This document shows positions 37,141 through 48,605 of a stretch of DNA of 64,000 nt, piece by piece. This DNA comes from Adineta vaga (taxonomy: Eukaryota; Rotifera). The stretch covers positions 17,112,001 through 17,176,000 of the forward strand of contig CP075493.1 in NCBI GenBank assembly GCA_021613535.1. Reading direction: 5' to 3'. Every line of letters starts with the position of its first letter. Position 1 is the first letter of the stretch. The position numbers and the translations under genes were made by a program. The notes below the pieces were generated by a model. That model saw only the letters and a list, made by a program, of their open reading frames with translations. It was not told where the DNA came from and ran no database searches.

Positions 37141-37655
37141 ATGAATGATTTGTCTTTCAATGAAGTTTTATTTTTATTAAATTATACAGTTTGCGAGATT
37201 CATAAAATATTCATTTTAATTAACTAAAATATTAATAATAAACAATATTTATTTTTCAAACCTATGTGACGACTATATGCTTGTGGAAATCGAATCTATC
37301 GATTACTCTCATTTTCAAGATAATAGACATGATTATCGATCATTTGATTTTATACGAAACATGTATTAGGTACACTTTTATTTCTCAAGTTTACTTCACG
37401 ATTTTCGATCCATCTATTAAAATAAAAACAGAAAGGCATGCAGAGAATGTACGTGTATGGATAGTCTCAAAAGAACGAAAACGAAATGTAAGGAAAAGAA
37501 AAGCCCTCGATCGAGGCACAAAGTATAGAATAGAAAGAAAATGAAAAGTAGCGATAATGACGTCATTTAGAAATATATATAAGAATGATTTATTTCGTTG
37601 AATTTAATTCATTTCTATCGTACTATTCGTCGTCATTTATATATTTATTATAATC
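37141..37655. other. Intergenic, no gene recognised
   Basis: An open frame at 37266-37544 has no family features. The last 70 bases include pyrimidine-rich sequence before the next start codon and may be promoter/5' UTR. Confidence 0.35.
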
Positions 37656-38561
37656 ATGAATCGCCCGATTCATTACAACGCCTATCAAAATGATAATGAG
37701 TATCGTTTACTTGGTACACAACCCAAACTTGCACACGTAAGTCAGTTTTTTCTGAATACTATGATTCTTCGGAATGATAGAAAAAAATAGAAAGAAAAAG
37801 TATCAAAAAAGTTCGAGATGATGATCAACATGTGATATTGAACTTGAAGAATATTTGTATTTGAAAATATTCTCGCCATCACCATAACTAATTGTATTAT
37901 CTTTGTTTTCGATATTTATCCCTTTCTACGGGGTCAATCACACCGAAGAATTTAGGAGTTGATTTATCGTCAACTAAAGAATTTGATCGGTGAATTATTG
38001 GTTATACAATTTAAAGTCATCTATTTTAATCGATTTATCTGATAATTCACCAATCAAGTTTTTTAGTTAACGATAAATCAACTCGTCAATTATCCGGTGT
38101 GATTGACCCCTATGTCTTTCTGATTTTTCTTGCCCATTGGTTCGTTCATCACTTTACTTAATTCTTCCCATGAAATTAGACCATTTTTCTTTTGAAATTG
38201 ACGGACGAACGTTCACTTGATACGCATATATATATATATATATATATATGTGGAAAAAATAAACGAATATTTATAGACTGTAAATTTGCTTATGAAAATA
38301 ATGGCACGTGATGTATGTTGTGTTATTATTTTTTCACGATAATATCATCTATGATAATATTTATGTTTGTTTTTTTAGAAAAACCGATTAGCATTTGACT
38401 TGGCTATGAAATACTATCATCTTGATCGATTAGTTCAACAAACACCACACCACCTGATGACTCCACAACAACTTCAATCGTTTAGTACACTTAATGCAGA
38501 AATTAGTGCATTAAAAGCTGAACTTTATCACTTAATGCATATGGACCATGATGTTGTTTAA
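37656..38561 (+). CDS. Small two-exon protein of unknown function
   Basis: Exon 1 (37656-37736) and exon 2 (38379-38561) join in phase 0 to give 87 residues ending in TAA. Donor GTAAGT and acceptor TTTTTTTAG are strong. The protein starts MNRPIHYNAYQNDNEYRLLG and its second half is rich in His, Gln and Leu with a helical LNAEISALKAELYHLMHM segment that may form a coiled coil. No domain recognised. The 642-base intron is enlarged by a small inverted-repeat element and an (AT)n tract. Confidence 0.55.
37930..38110. mobile_element. 181-base inverted-repeat element (MITE) in the small gene's intron
   Basis: The ends GGGGTCAATCACACCG and CGGTGTGATTGACCCC are perfect inverses. Inner arms also pair (GTTGATTTATCGTCAAC-like). 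No transposase; target duplication unclear. Confidence 0.75.
38227..38250. repeat. (AT)n microsatellite
   Basis: An uninterrupted alternating AT run within the intron of the small gene. Confidence 0.9.
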
Positions 38562-39291
38562 ATTGATATTTATCTATTGAAAAACTTTTTTGTGCTCTTC
38601 TCTTTTTTGGTTATGAAAAACATTTTTTTGTATTCGTCACTTTTTCTTTGGGAATGAAAAAAAAAGATCATTAGTTATTAGTTCAAAAATATCTCACTTA
38701 GAGCCAAAAAGATAATCTATTCCAATGCAATGTAATTTTGATAACTACGAATCAAATACTTACAAAGATTAAGAATCTAATAATGATGTGAAAATGTCAC
38801 ATGAATTAACGATTGAATCTTCGATATAGAATTACTTTCAATTTTATAAATAATTAATATTATTCGATACGTTTTTTTATAATAAACTTTCAAAATTAAG
38901 ATTTCTACCTTTTGTTATCAGAGGTTTTCGATGACAAAAAATCTGGAAATGATCGTTTTTGGACAAATTTTGAAGAAAAAACGAATATATTGAAATATGA
39001 AAAGATCACAAAAGAATATCCAAGATTTTCTTATATTCTGTCTCGGAAAAAAAACTTCATTTTTCATTTGATTAAAATAACTTAAATTAATTATTCGAGA
39101 CTATGGTTGTTGTTTGTTAAAAAACTTCTATTTGTTATTGTGATATTCATGTCATTTGTATTAGAGAGTTCAATATAATTTTTTATTAAATATAGAAAGA
39201 AGATGTTTTGCGAGATTAAAAAAGATGTGATTTATTCTATTAAACTAAAACAACATTTATTTTAAAAGTTAAGAATATTTTTTTAATAAAT
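38562..39291. other. Intergenic between convergent genes
   Basis: AT-rich, no gene seen. It would hold the 3' ends of two convergent transcripts. Confidence 0.4.
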
Positions 39292-40416
39292 TTAAAGTCC
39301 AAAATGATTTTTATATTCATTCGAATTTGTTACATAATCAACAAATTTATCTCTTGGAACTCGTCCAGTTCCATCATCAAGGTTCTTCCAATGTTGTTCC
39401 CATGTTGTTGTTGTTGTTGATGGATTTGTTGATGCTTTATTCCAATTTGCCAAACTAAAATAAAATTCTCTAAATCAGATCTTTTGTTTTTCTTGACTAA
39501 AAGCTTACGTTTGATAATTATTAAGACGATTAAAAACTTGTTGACCATGTTCACGTGAAATATAACCTTAAATAAAAGATTTTCGTTTTAATAACAAAAG
39601 GATTTAAAAGTGAACCTGGTGTTGGATCATCATATTGATCTAAAATGTAATTAAATTTTTCTTTTCTTGTTGTACCATTTGGATTTGTTCCACCATAATG
39701 ATTTAACATTAAATAAATTTCTGCAAATTCTTCAAAAGTAAGTTTTCCTTTACAAACAAAAAAGTTTTTTTTTAAATAATTCTAAATAAATTTTATTTTT
39801 TAACCTGAACCATCAAAATCATAAGTTTCAAAAACATGATCAGACATTTTATCTAAATCATGATCGGATAAAAATGGTGCAATATTATTTCCTGATTGTG
39901 AACCTAAATACATTTCTTTATATAATCGTCGAAATTCTCTTTTATCCATTTTATTATGTCGATCTGTCACAGTTTGAAAATCTTTATAAATTTTTTCAGC
40001 AGTTGCTAATGGAACACCTAAAAAGATAATTATTTAGATTTAATTACAGATGAACCCAGGTGATTCGATCCGACAGTCGGATTCCGGCGAAAAAACTATC
40101 GGATCTGATAAGATCCGATGGATATTTCACCGGAAGTTGTCGGAAGTTACCGGAATCTTGGCAACAGGATTCCGACAAAAGCGGCATCGGATGGCGGAAT
40201 AACTAGGATCCCGTCGAAACCTCTGGGAATCTGGCATTTTCCGACATCCGAAACCGCATGTCGGAATCCTGTGGCAAAGATTCCGACAAATTCCGGCGAA
40301 TTCCCGTCGGATCCGATAGAGCGAGTTCGACCTGGGAATATAATACATACCAGTCATATTACTGTATTGAATTAAATGCCATTCAGTAAAGATTTTTTTG
40401 AACTTCCACCACCCAT
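39292..40416 (-). CDS. EF-hand calcium-binding protein with N-myristoylation signal, five exons
   Basis: Resembles neuronal-calcium-sensor-type proteins. Exons: 40416-40351, 40017-39805, 39747-39616, 39566-39509 and 39454-39292, with introns of about 45-60 bases except the first. The start MGGGSSKK fits an N-myristoylation site. The best EF-hand is DFDGSGKLTFEE (exons 2/3), with canonical D-x-D-x-S-G spacing. Other candidate loops are degenerate (DRHNKMDKREF; DQYDDPTPGYI). The last exon is Ser/Thr rich and ends HFGL then TAA. One problem: exon 1 has seven A's where eight would keep the frame through to the donor at 40350, so either a homopolymer error or a real frameshift disrupts it. Intron 1 contains a 282-base inverted-repeat element. 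Confidence 0.75.
40055..40336. mobile_element. Non-autonomous element with TCCGACA/TCGGAAT arrays in the EF-hand intron
   Basis: Inverted ends CCCAGGT. The whole element is packed with short direct and inverted copies of TCGGAATC, TTCCGAC and CCGGAA, giving a locally GC-rich patch. No coding capacity beyond mirror frames; no clear target duplication. Confidence 0.7.
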
Positions 40417-40780
40417 TTTAATAAATACGAAGAAGATGTAGTGTTGTTTGAGGTATCCGAGAAGAAAAAAAGTGACAACGATGAACTCCGCTGTTGTTCA
40501 TTATAGAATCACTTTTTTTTCATTGGTTTAGATTTTATCGAGAAGATTTTCTCTTTTTCTGGAACATTCTTCTTTTTTTTCCTTTTCATAGATACACCAA
40601 AGAGTAAGGAAAGAAAAAAGTCAGTTTTTAATATAAAAATAGAAGAATTATACTCGTTGTTATATATAATTATTCTTTTAAACTAAAGGAACTTAATTTT
40701 ATAATACAAAAGAAAAACTTTAAGTTTAATTTGATATATAAATCAAAATAAATAAATAAATAAATAAAATGATAAGAATA
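40417..40780. other. Intergenic, no gene recognised
   Basis: AT-rich, with an (AAAT)n run at about 40746-40768. Probable 5' region of the EF-hand gene. Confidence 0.4.
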
Positions 40781-42644
40781 ATGACGTAAATGTATATGGG
40801 TATTACCATGGGGTCTCAACCACTTTATACACAAGTATCTCCAAATCGATTGAAACTTTCAGCATCTGTAGTCCATATATAGATATGAAAATATATGGAG
40901 TTAGTTTTATAAATTTCATTAAGCTTCTCGAGTAGTGCGATCATCGTTTTTATGCGCATTTTAACCTAATATAGGAAAGAGGTGATGTTTTCGGGGTCCG
41001 TATTGCCCAGAGTTTTTTTTAAATATACAAGTAAAGTACCAACAACCTTATATATTCTGAAAGCCCATGAGCTGGGCTAAATTTTGGTAATAAATTATAG
41101 GAGTCTTTCGAAAATTTTTCTTATATAGTGCTCCCAAATATGCTAAACAACCACCTGTATTATAGTGTATATATTTGTAACGAAAAATCTAACAGAAAAA
41201 AGTCATTCCCAAGCAAGGCCATATAGAGGGTTTTGTAGAGAATCAAATTCTCTACAAGATGCATGGTATAAGAGCCTTCGCTTTTCTAAATCGAAGGAAT
41301 AATTCTAGAAATCCTGAGATTCTGGCATTTTTAGGGCTTGATAGAAGGCAATTTCGATACCCATTCCATCAAAATTTTGTTGCATATTTCCAGTGATGTG
41401 GCACGGTTTGTAGAGCTTTTAATTCTGAACATTTTGATATAAAATTATTGTCAGTTACTTTTGTTTTCATCGAGATATGTTGAAAATACTTGTAGCGCCA
41501 GAAAGACACTACTTTTTCTATATGATTTTCCTCTGAAATTGCACTGATATGCGGTTTTTCACTATTTACTACACTAAAAAAGGTCAAAAACCCTAACCAA
41601 AGACTATCATTTGATACCTCGAGAAAAGGCGCATCAAAACAAGCTAAATCTATCTTATTTTAACGTTGAAATCTGCTTTTTATTGTATCATTAACCATTT
41701 TTGAATACCATTTATACTGCAATTTTTCAGTGATATCAGCTATTTTTTTGCCGATTGGTAGAAAATTAAGTCAGACTTTGTCCACTTCGATGTGGTTTTT
41801 CTCGAGGTAGCAAATGATAGTCTTTGGTTAGGGTTTTTGACCTTTTTTAGTGTAGTAAATAGTGAAAAACCGCATATCAGTGCAATTTCAGAGGAAAATC
41901 ATATAGAAAAAGTAGTATCTTTCTGGCGCTACAAGTATTTTCAACATATCTCGATGAAAACAAAAGTAACTGACAATAATTTTATATCAAAATGTTCAGA
42001 ATTAAAAGCTCTACAAACCGTGCCACATCACTGGAAATATGCAACAAAATTTTGATGGAATGGGTATCGAAATTGCCTTCTATCAAGCCCTAAAAATGCC
42101 AGAATCTCAGGATTTCTAGAATTATTCCTTCGATTTAGAAAAGCGAAGGCTCTTATACCATGCATCTTGTAGAGAATTTGATTCTCTACAAAACCCTCTA
42201 TATGGCCTTGCTTGGGAATGACTTTTTTCTGTTAGATTTTTCGTTACAAATATATACACTATAATACAGGTGGTTGTTTAGCATATTTGGGAGCACTATA
42301 TAAGAAAAATTTTCGAAAGACTCCTATAATTTATTACCAAAATTTAGCCCAGCTCATGGGCTTTCAGAATATATAAGGTTGTTGGTACTTTACTTGTATA
42401 TTTAAAAAAAACTCTGGGCAATACGGACCCCGAAAAAATTACTCTTTTCCTCTGTGGGGTGTGTAGTCCATAGAATGTCATAGTAAATATGCATAGACTT
42501 ATTAAAGAAATTCGAGAAACTGATATGTCACATTTTCATACCTATATATGGCTTACAAACGCTGGAAGTTTCAGTCGATTTGGAGAAAGTCGATGTAAGC
42601 GTGGTTGAGACCCCATGGAAATACCCATATAACGATAGCGTCAT
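40781..42644. mobile_element. Large palindromic element II
   Basis: Outer imperfect inverted repeats of about 100 bases (left TATATGGGTATTACCATGGG; right its inverse ending near 42644, with outermost ATGACG/CGTCAT). Inside, a nearly perfect palindrome has arms about 40996-41628 and 41800-42434 around a loop of roughly 170 bases. The arms encode the same 72-residue frame in opposite directions (41587-41369 minus; 41840-42055 plus), which shows how exact the copy is. No known protein match. Confidence 0.82.
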
Positions 42645-42769
42645 GAAGTAACAACCAGGACGCTAACACTATGAGGGTGTAAAACTTGAAGGATATTGGC
42701 AGCTCAAAAGTTAGTTTAAGTTTCTTTGTTGCGACTTTCCAATTTATTGTTCATGGAAAATTATCACTT

Positions 42770-44050
42770 TCATTTGGACATTCTTTTTGAATGACCTCGA
42801 AGTGAACAAGAACGTCCAAAATATCCTAATGGACAAATACATACTGGTCGATTATTTTCATTATAACGACAAATCGCATTGCTTGAACAAGCATTTTGAC
42901 ATTTTGAATGAAATTTCGTACAATTTTCTCCATAAAATCCACTTTTACATAGACAAATAAATGAATTTTTACGGTTGACTAAAGGTTGACAAATACTATT
43001 TAAATTACAATTATTATTTGAGCAAGAATTGACAAGATCTTCATTTGATAGTAAATACAATATTTTATTCAAACGAAATGATGGTAAATAATCAAAATAA
43101 ATTGGATAATTCCAAATTGCAATTGGTTTAATAATTGTTTATGTTAATTGAAATAATTTAAATCGAATACTAAAAGGTTGATGATTATTTATATCAGTAC
43201 GATTAAAATAACGTTGAAATCGATTCTTTAAAAACACATTTGATCTTGGATATGAAAACATAAATCGGTGTTTTTTCGGAAAATCTCTTTCAAATTTTGG
43301 ATAAACATAAAACAGGTTTGAATCAATAATTGAAGTTTGTTCATATAAAAAGAAAACGATAACACTTAAAACAATTTCATTCGTATTTGAAATCATAAAT
43401 GAAGAATTTGTTAAATCTAAATGTGTTAAAATTGTTAGTCGATCATTATAAAATTGACATTTATCACCATAATAAGTCGGTGAACATAAACAAACTAATT
43501 GTTTATAGTAATCTTTTAAAACTAATCCACGATTACAATAAAAAACATATTTTCTTTGTTCATCTAATTTTGATAACTTTTTCTCCGATATTCTTTCTAA
43601 TCGATTTCTTTGAATTGTCGTTCGTTTACTTCGACGATATTGATAAAAATAAAATCGTGGTCTTTCCATCTTATAATCACACCAATATTCATCTTCTCCA
43701 TTTGGACATTCAATTCTTTCATTACATTGTATACCACATGGTTTCGATTGATTGACTTGTCGAATTGAACATAAAAAATCATCTTCTCTATTCGGACAAT
43801 GATCAATACATAAACGATAATATGAAATACAAGTTTTCGTTAATGAACAATAAAAATTCCAACCAAGTTGAGAATTTTTTTCACATTCTTTCATAAAATT
43901 TCATTCATCAATTCCTCCAAGACAATCAATAATATTATTATTCATTTGATCATATTTAATACATGGACGCTCACTTGAATTTCTAATACATGGATATTCT
44001 TCACTTATATTACAATAATTTGAAAGTGGAATGGATTTTATATTTGAAAT
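42770..44050 (-). pseudogene. LDLa/EGF-repeat membrane or secreted protein, two in-frame stops
   Basis: One continuous minus-strand frame from about 44050 to 42770, interrupted by a TGA at about 43895 (GGIDE-TGA-NFMKECE) and a TAA at 43139-43141 (FKLFQLT-TAA-TIIKPI). Upstream parts show LDL-receptor class A-like cysteine modules (CIDHCPNREDDFLC; CNERIECPNGEDEYWC), where acidic residues would bind calcium. Then comes an EGF-like CLCSPTYYGDKC. After a long linker, two more EGF modules follow (CLCKSGFYGENC; CICPLGYFGRSC). The remaining sequence is otherwise well preserved, so decay is recent. There is no start codon: the 5' end is cut near 44059 by palindromic element III. In relatives I would expect a 7TM or transmembrane segment; none follows here. 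Confidence 0.72.
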
Positions 44051-44058
44051 AGAGTCAG

Positions 44059-47000
44059 GTGGGGGAATTCGGATCAGTAGCTCAAAACTCGATTTTGTTT
44101 TCGTTTTTTCTCGTAGGTAATATTTGATTAAGGACGTGATTTTTTTATCATAAGTAGACTAAGTTCATCCCTATCTACTGGTGAAACAAGCAGGTCGATA
44201 TCATGTACCAAAAAAAAGTGTAGGCGAAAATGCCACAAATAACCGATTGCTGATCCAAATTACCCCAACTGGGGTAATTCGGATCAGTCAGCTAAACTAG
44301 TTGGGGTAATTCGGATCATTCTATCAAATATGACTGGAATTTGATAAAACTTTTCCCCCAACTCATAACTCATGTTTTAGCCATGTTTTCATCAAAAAAA
44401 ACTATACCAATCGATAGCCCGACATCGTTTCTATGGGACCTGAGAACAGTGGCGGAGCCAGGATTTTGGTCTAGGGGGGGGCTCTGCCCCCTAAATGTTT
44501 TTTGGACCATTGGACTTAATATTAAAGTTTCTTTTTTATTCTCCGATCGGTAAGAATAATTTAACAATTACTGGTAGCACATGATTTCTCTGCTCAAAGA
44601 ACTTATCTTTCGATGAACGAGGATCGTAATTCAATAAAGAAAACGAATTTGTCGCCGCAGGGGACGAAAAACTTTCGCATATTTTAGTTGCAACTGCTCA
44701 TATAAAACTTTATACAGTGCATAGTAGTCAAGAAAAATTTCTCTGAACATCGTAACTTTCACCGCCGAAGGCGGCCGAATTTTTTTTGTTACTACAGCTC
44801 GAACAGTTGCATGTCAAGACAGATTCTTTTAGACTTATTCACATTTCTGGTTCCTTTGTATAACCATTAAAGCGTCTTGTCAGCATATTACAACCTTTTA
44901 ATTAGTAGATATTGATTTTTCTAATACAAAGTCACAAAGATGATCATATATGAAGATCTATCGAGGCTAAAATGTTATCAGGAAAGATATTTTTTTCTTG
45001 AAACACTCTAAAACTGTATAAGACTTGCTACAAGCACTACAGTCTACTTTTATCCTGCTATTCATGCAATCATATTAGCTAGTTAAAATAAATACAGTGA
45101 CTTTTCGTTCAACTGCCGCTTGTTTTATTTTTATGTTTCGCACAGCTCTGACTTAGATCTGCACGTCTTGCGATTGAATTTTCTAATTCGAGTGCATGAG
45201 TAGATAGATTCGGAAAACGATGTACTTTTTAGTGAAAATTCTGCAGTTTTCATTCATGTTGCAAATAGGACGAATCTTTGATATTAGCTCTTAATTTCAG
45301 TTCAATTCTCACGATTATTTAAATAGAAATAGGGAAATATTTTAGAATATTTGATGCTAAAGATTGGTAAAACCAATCAATAATGGGTTTAAAGCGTACT
45401 TTATATCAGCTAAACCATTATTATTATTAGCAGGAAAAAAAATAATTTTTCAAAAATTTCGCTAGGGGGGCGGAACAGGTCGTAGGGGGGGCTGAGCCCC
45501 CTCTGCCCCCCCCCTGGCTCCACCACTGCCTGAGAATATCTCAGTGATCCAAAGATCTTTTCTTATTGTAATCTTTTCAACATTGAGACCACGTTTTGAC
45601 ACGAACAAAATTGAATGCACGAGTTTGGGGTAATTCGGATCAGTCCTATAAACTAGTCGGGGTAATTCGGATCAGTCAGCCAAACTAGTTGGGGTAATTC
45701 GGATCACTCTAGACATACTGACTAAAGGTAAAATACATAATTTTTCTCATTTTTTCATTGTTTTAGAATACATTATTGATTAGTATTAACCCAATAAAGG
45801 TTGGGTATCTAATTATACACATATCTACCATCTCGCAAAGAATAAACATCTATTATGCCTAATCAACTAAGCTTATCTTTCGTTCATGGTGATATAACCT
45901 ATTTTGCCGAAAGAAAATGAATATTAGATCCACGAATGAACAGAAGGGAATAAAAGACTAATTATTCTCTGATTTATCTCGTTCTTCTTTAGTTTTTTGT
46001 TCTCTACTAGACTGCATCTAAATAGGTCCTGATCTTTAATCAAGTTTGTCATAAGGCGTAAATTTAACGCATTCTTTATCGTCTATTGGCAAATAGTAAA
46101 GGAAAATTTAGGAAATACCACATAAATATAAAACAAAGAACGTTTTATATCAGTACAGAACAAATCACTTTATATCGACGCTTGAAGCAGTTCTGAATGA
46201 TTGTTCGATGTCTGAGACAACAGAAATATTTCATTTTTCCTACGCTACATTTGATTCTCACGAAAATAACGAGATTAAATATGATGAAATTGGTCGTACA
46301 CCGAAGTTTATAATAGAAATGAATTATCTTATAGAAAAGCTGCGCTTGATTTCGTTCAAAGTTGGAACGATATTTCCTACGAGTATTTCCAAAAGATTTT
46401 TTACAGCTAGAAGTTCGACGTTTTATTAAAAGTCGCAGAGTTTCTTAAGCCCTCTAAAGAGTTGGCTTCGTTTCTTCAGAGATGTAATTTGTTTTCAAGC
46501 GGAATAAAGACAACTTATTCTAAATCAATATTTGCCTCATAATAAACGATGTTGACTTATTACCTAATCGTCAACTTTGCTGATGAATTTCATTTTATTC
46601 TAGAGACTATCTATCTCTTTTTTTATTAGTTATTTTAAATGATAAGTCTATTAAAAGTATATTTCTACACGACTGTGTACTACTTCGCCAAACAAAACTT
46701 CATCGAAAGGATTTTTTACCCTCATCCTCAATATATTGAATAGATGCTCATGGTGTGACTGACAGAGATTCAGCCAGAATTTAATCTTCATTTATAATTA
46801 TTCTGCAACACTGATTCAGGTGAAAGAAAATCGTTCTAATCGTTTCACAAATTATAAGGCATTTTCTTCTGTTTCCTGAAAAATCAGTATGAACTTTGAC
46901 AACATTATCCTTTCACTTTCATTAGCGCTTTAGCCAAAATGCTATTCTAGCCATAGTTGTGTATCCATTTCATCATATCGTTTGATGATTTCTCATTGCC

Positions 47001-47786
47001 TTTATTTAAGAAAATTCATGAATATACTCTTTACATAAATACTAATATCGAATATTATAATATAAACATCACTTCTCTCATTCACAGGCATAAAGAGTAG
47101 ATTTGAGAACTTACAAATAAAGATTCGCTATTTCGGTAGAGATTGTTGTGTGAGAATTCTATGATAGATAAAAGAAAAACTCAGTTGATAGAGTCATAGT
47201 AGATATTTACTCTTCGCGAGATGGCAGATATGTGTGTAATGAGATACACAACCTTTATTGGATTAATACTAATCAATGATGTACTCTAAAAAAATTAAAA
47301 AATGAAGGAAATGATGTATTTTATCTTTAGTCAGTATGTCCAGACTGATCCGAATTACCCCAACTAGTTCAGCTGACTGATCCGAATTACCCCGACTAGT
47401 TTATAGGAGTGATCCGAATTACCCCAAATCCGTGCATTCAATTTTTTTCGTGTCAAAACGTGGTCTTAATGTTGAAAAAATTATAATAGGAAAATATCTT
47501 TGGATCACTAAGATATTCTCAGGTCCCATAGAAACGATGTCGGGCTATCGATTGGTATAATTTTTTTTGATGAAAACATGGCTAAAACATGAGTTATGAG
47601 TTGGGGGAAAAGTTTTATCAGATTCCAGTCATATTTGATAGAGTGATCCGAATTACCCCAACTAGTTTAGCTGACTGATCCGAATTACCCCAGTTGGGGT
47701 AATTTGGATCAGCAATCGGTTATTTGTGGCATTTTCGCCTATACTTTTTTTTGGTACATGATATCGACCTGCTAGTTTCACCAGTA
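44059..47786. mobile_element. Large palindromic element III, right end truncated by a TGTGGG array
   Basis: The left arm (about 44175-45860, minus a nested hAT element) and right arm (about 47205-47786) are inverted copies. Both hold several copies of GGGGTAATTCGGATCA (for example 44273, 44303, 45659 and 45691 left; inverses at 47349-47415 and 47646-47710 right). The left side continues about 115 bases further to a terminal-looking GGGGGAATTCGGATCAG at 44071, whereas the right arm stops at the base where TGTGGG repeats begin. The centre (45860-47205) has no recognised gene; the open frame at 46208-46429 is unremarkable. Confidence 0.78.
44447..45528. mobile_element. Non-autonomous hAT element nested in palindromic element III
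   Basis: Ends CAGTGGCGGAGCCAGG and the inverse CCTGGCTCCACCACTG, flanked by identical CCTGAGAA (44439-44446 and 45529-45536). The opposite arm of the host palindrome (near 47520) shows the uninterrupted site with a single CCTGAGAA, so this insertion is later than the palindrome. No transposase. Confidence 0.95.
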
Positions 47787-48236
47787 GGGTGGGTGTGGGT
47801 GTGGGTGTGGGTGTGTGTGTGTGGGTGGGTGGGTGTGTGGGTGTGGGTGTGGGTGGGTGTGGGTGTGGGTGTGGGTGTGGGTGTGGGTGTGGGTGTGGGT
47901 GTGTGTGGGTGTGGGTGTGGGTGTGGGTGTGTGTGTGGGTGTGGGTGTGGGTGTGGGTGTGTGTGGGTGTGGGTGGGTGTGTGTGAGGGTGTGGGTGTGG
48001 GTGTGTGTGTGTGTGTGGTGTGGGTGTGTGTGGGTGTGGGTGTGGGTGTGGGTGTGTGTGTGTGAGGGTGTGGGTGTGGGTGTGGGTGTGTGAGGGTGTG
48101 GGTGGGTGTGTGTGAGGGTGTGGGTGTGGGTGTGGGTGTGGGTGAGGTGTGGTTAGGTACTACATCTATCTAAAACCCACACCCACACCCACCCACACCC
48201 ACCCACACCCACACCCACACCCACACCCACACCCAG
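47787..48236. repeat. TGTGGG array and fold-back module 3 (largest)
   Basis: About 360 bases of TGTGGG-type hexamers with TGTG and GTGAGGG variants, then the spacer TACATCTATCTAA, then about 60 bases of CCCACA-type repeats in the opposite orientation. It abuts the broken right arm of palindromic element III on one side and an orphan coding fragment on the other. Open frames here are low-complexity Gly-Val-Cys-Trp readings and not genes. Confidence 0.92.
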
Positions 48237-48251
48237 CCATCCTGCGAGATA

Positions 48252-48605
48252 ATGTCATGCTCTTATTTAAGACGATATTATTGTATTAGAGGATTAGAAG
48301 AAAAGTGTACATCCAACTTTTCAACTTTATCACGTGTAACTTATATTGATACAAAACATGAACTTGCTGGTGAAGTGTATCTTGAATTGGGTGAATTATA
48401 CAGGCAAGAGGCACAGCGAGTTCTAGCTACTAACAATGATCGCATAGAAGCAAAGCGTCTTCTCGCCAAATCAAAACATTCTTATCAATTACTCGAGCAA
48501 AGTACCGAAAAAACTTTGGAACATTATGCAAGCATCTTGAGAAAGCAAGGTATGGAGTGCAAAAATGGTTCATCTTCGAATCAGTCCAAAGAAGATTGTA
48601 ATTAA
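48252..48605 (+). CDS. Orphan C-terminal fragment, helical, unknown
   Basis: 117 codons from ATG (MSCSYLRRYYC) to TAA. Predicted mainly helical with TPR/MIT-like heptads (ELAGEVYLELGELYRQEAQR, then RIEAKRLLAKSKHSYQLLEQ). Begins 15 bases after the TGTGGG module, so the first codons may be fortuitous and the piece is likely the 3' exon of a truncated gene. No family recognised. Confidence 0.4.
   Translation: MSCSYLRRYYCIRGLEEKCTSNFSTLSRVTYIDTKHELAGEVYLELGELYRQEAQRVLATNNDRIEAKRLLAKSKHSYQLLEQSTEKTLEHYASILRKQGMECKNGSSSNQSKEDCN

Noticed and set aside
41369-42055. Two identical 72-residue proteins as a duplicated gene pair
   Set aside because: They are mirror frames in the arms of a palindromic element with no recognisable domain.
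46208-46429. Open frame in the centre of palindromic element III
   Set aside because: Short, no homology-like motif, no splice or start context; possible but unsupported.
47724-48093. Overlapping long open frames of Gly/Val/Cys/Trp repeats (also 52313-52635)
   Set aside because: They are translations of TGTGGG repeats in several frames, with no start context or domain; repeat sequence, not genes.
47787-48236. Chromosome end at this position
   Set aside because: Sequence continues normally on both sides and the C-rich arm is inverted, so the array is internal here.
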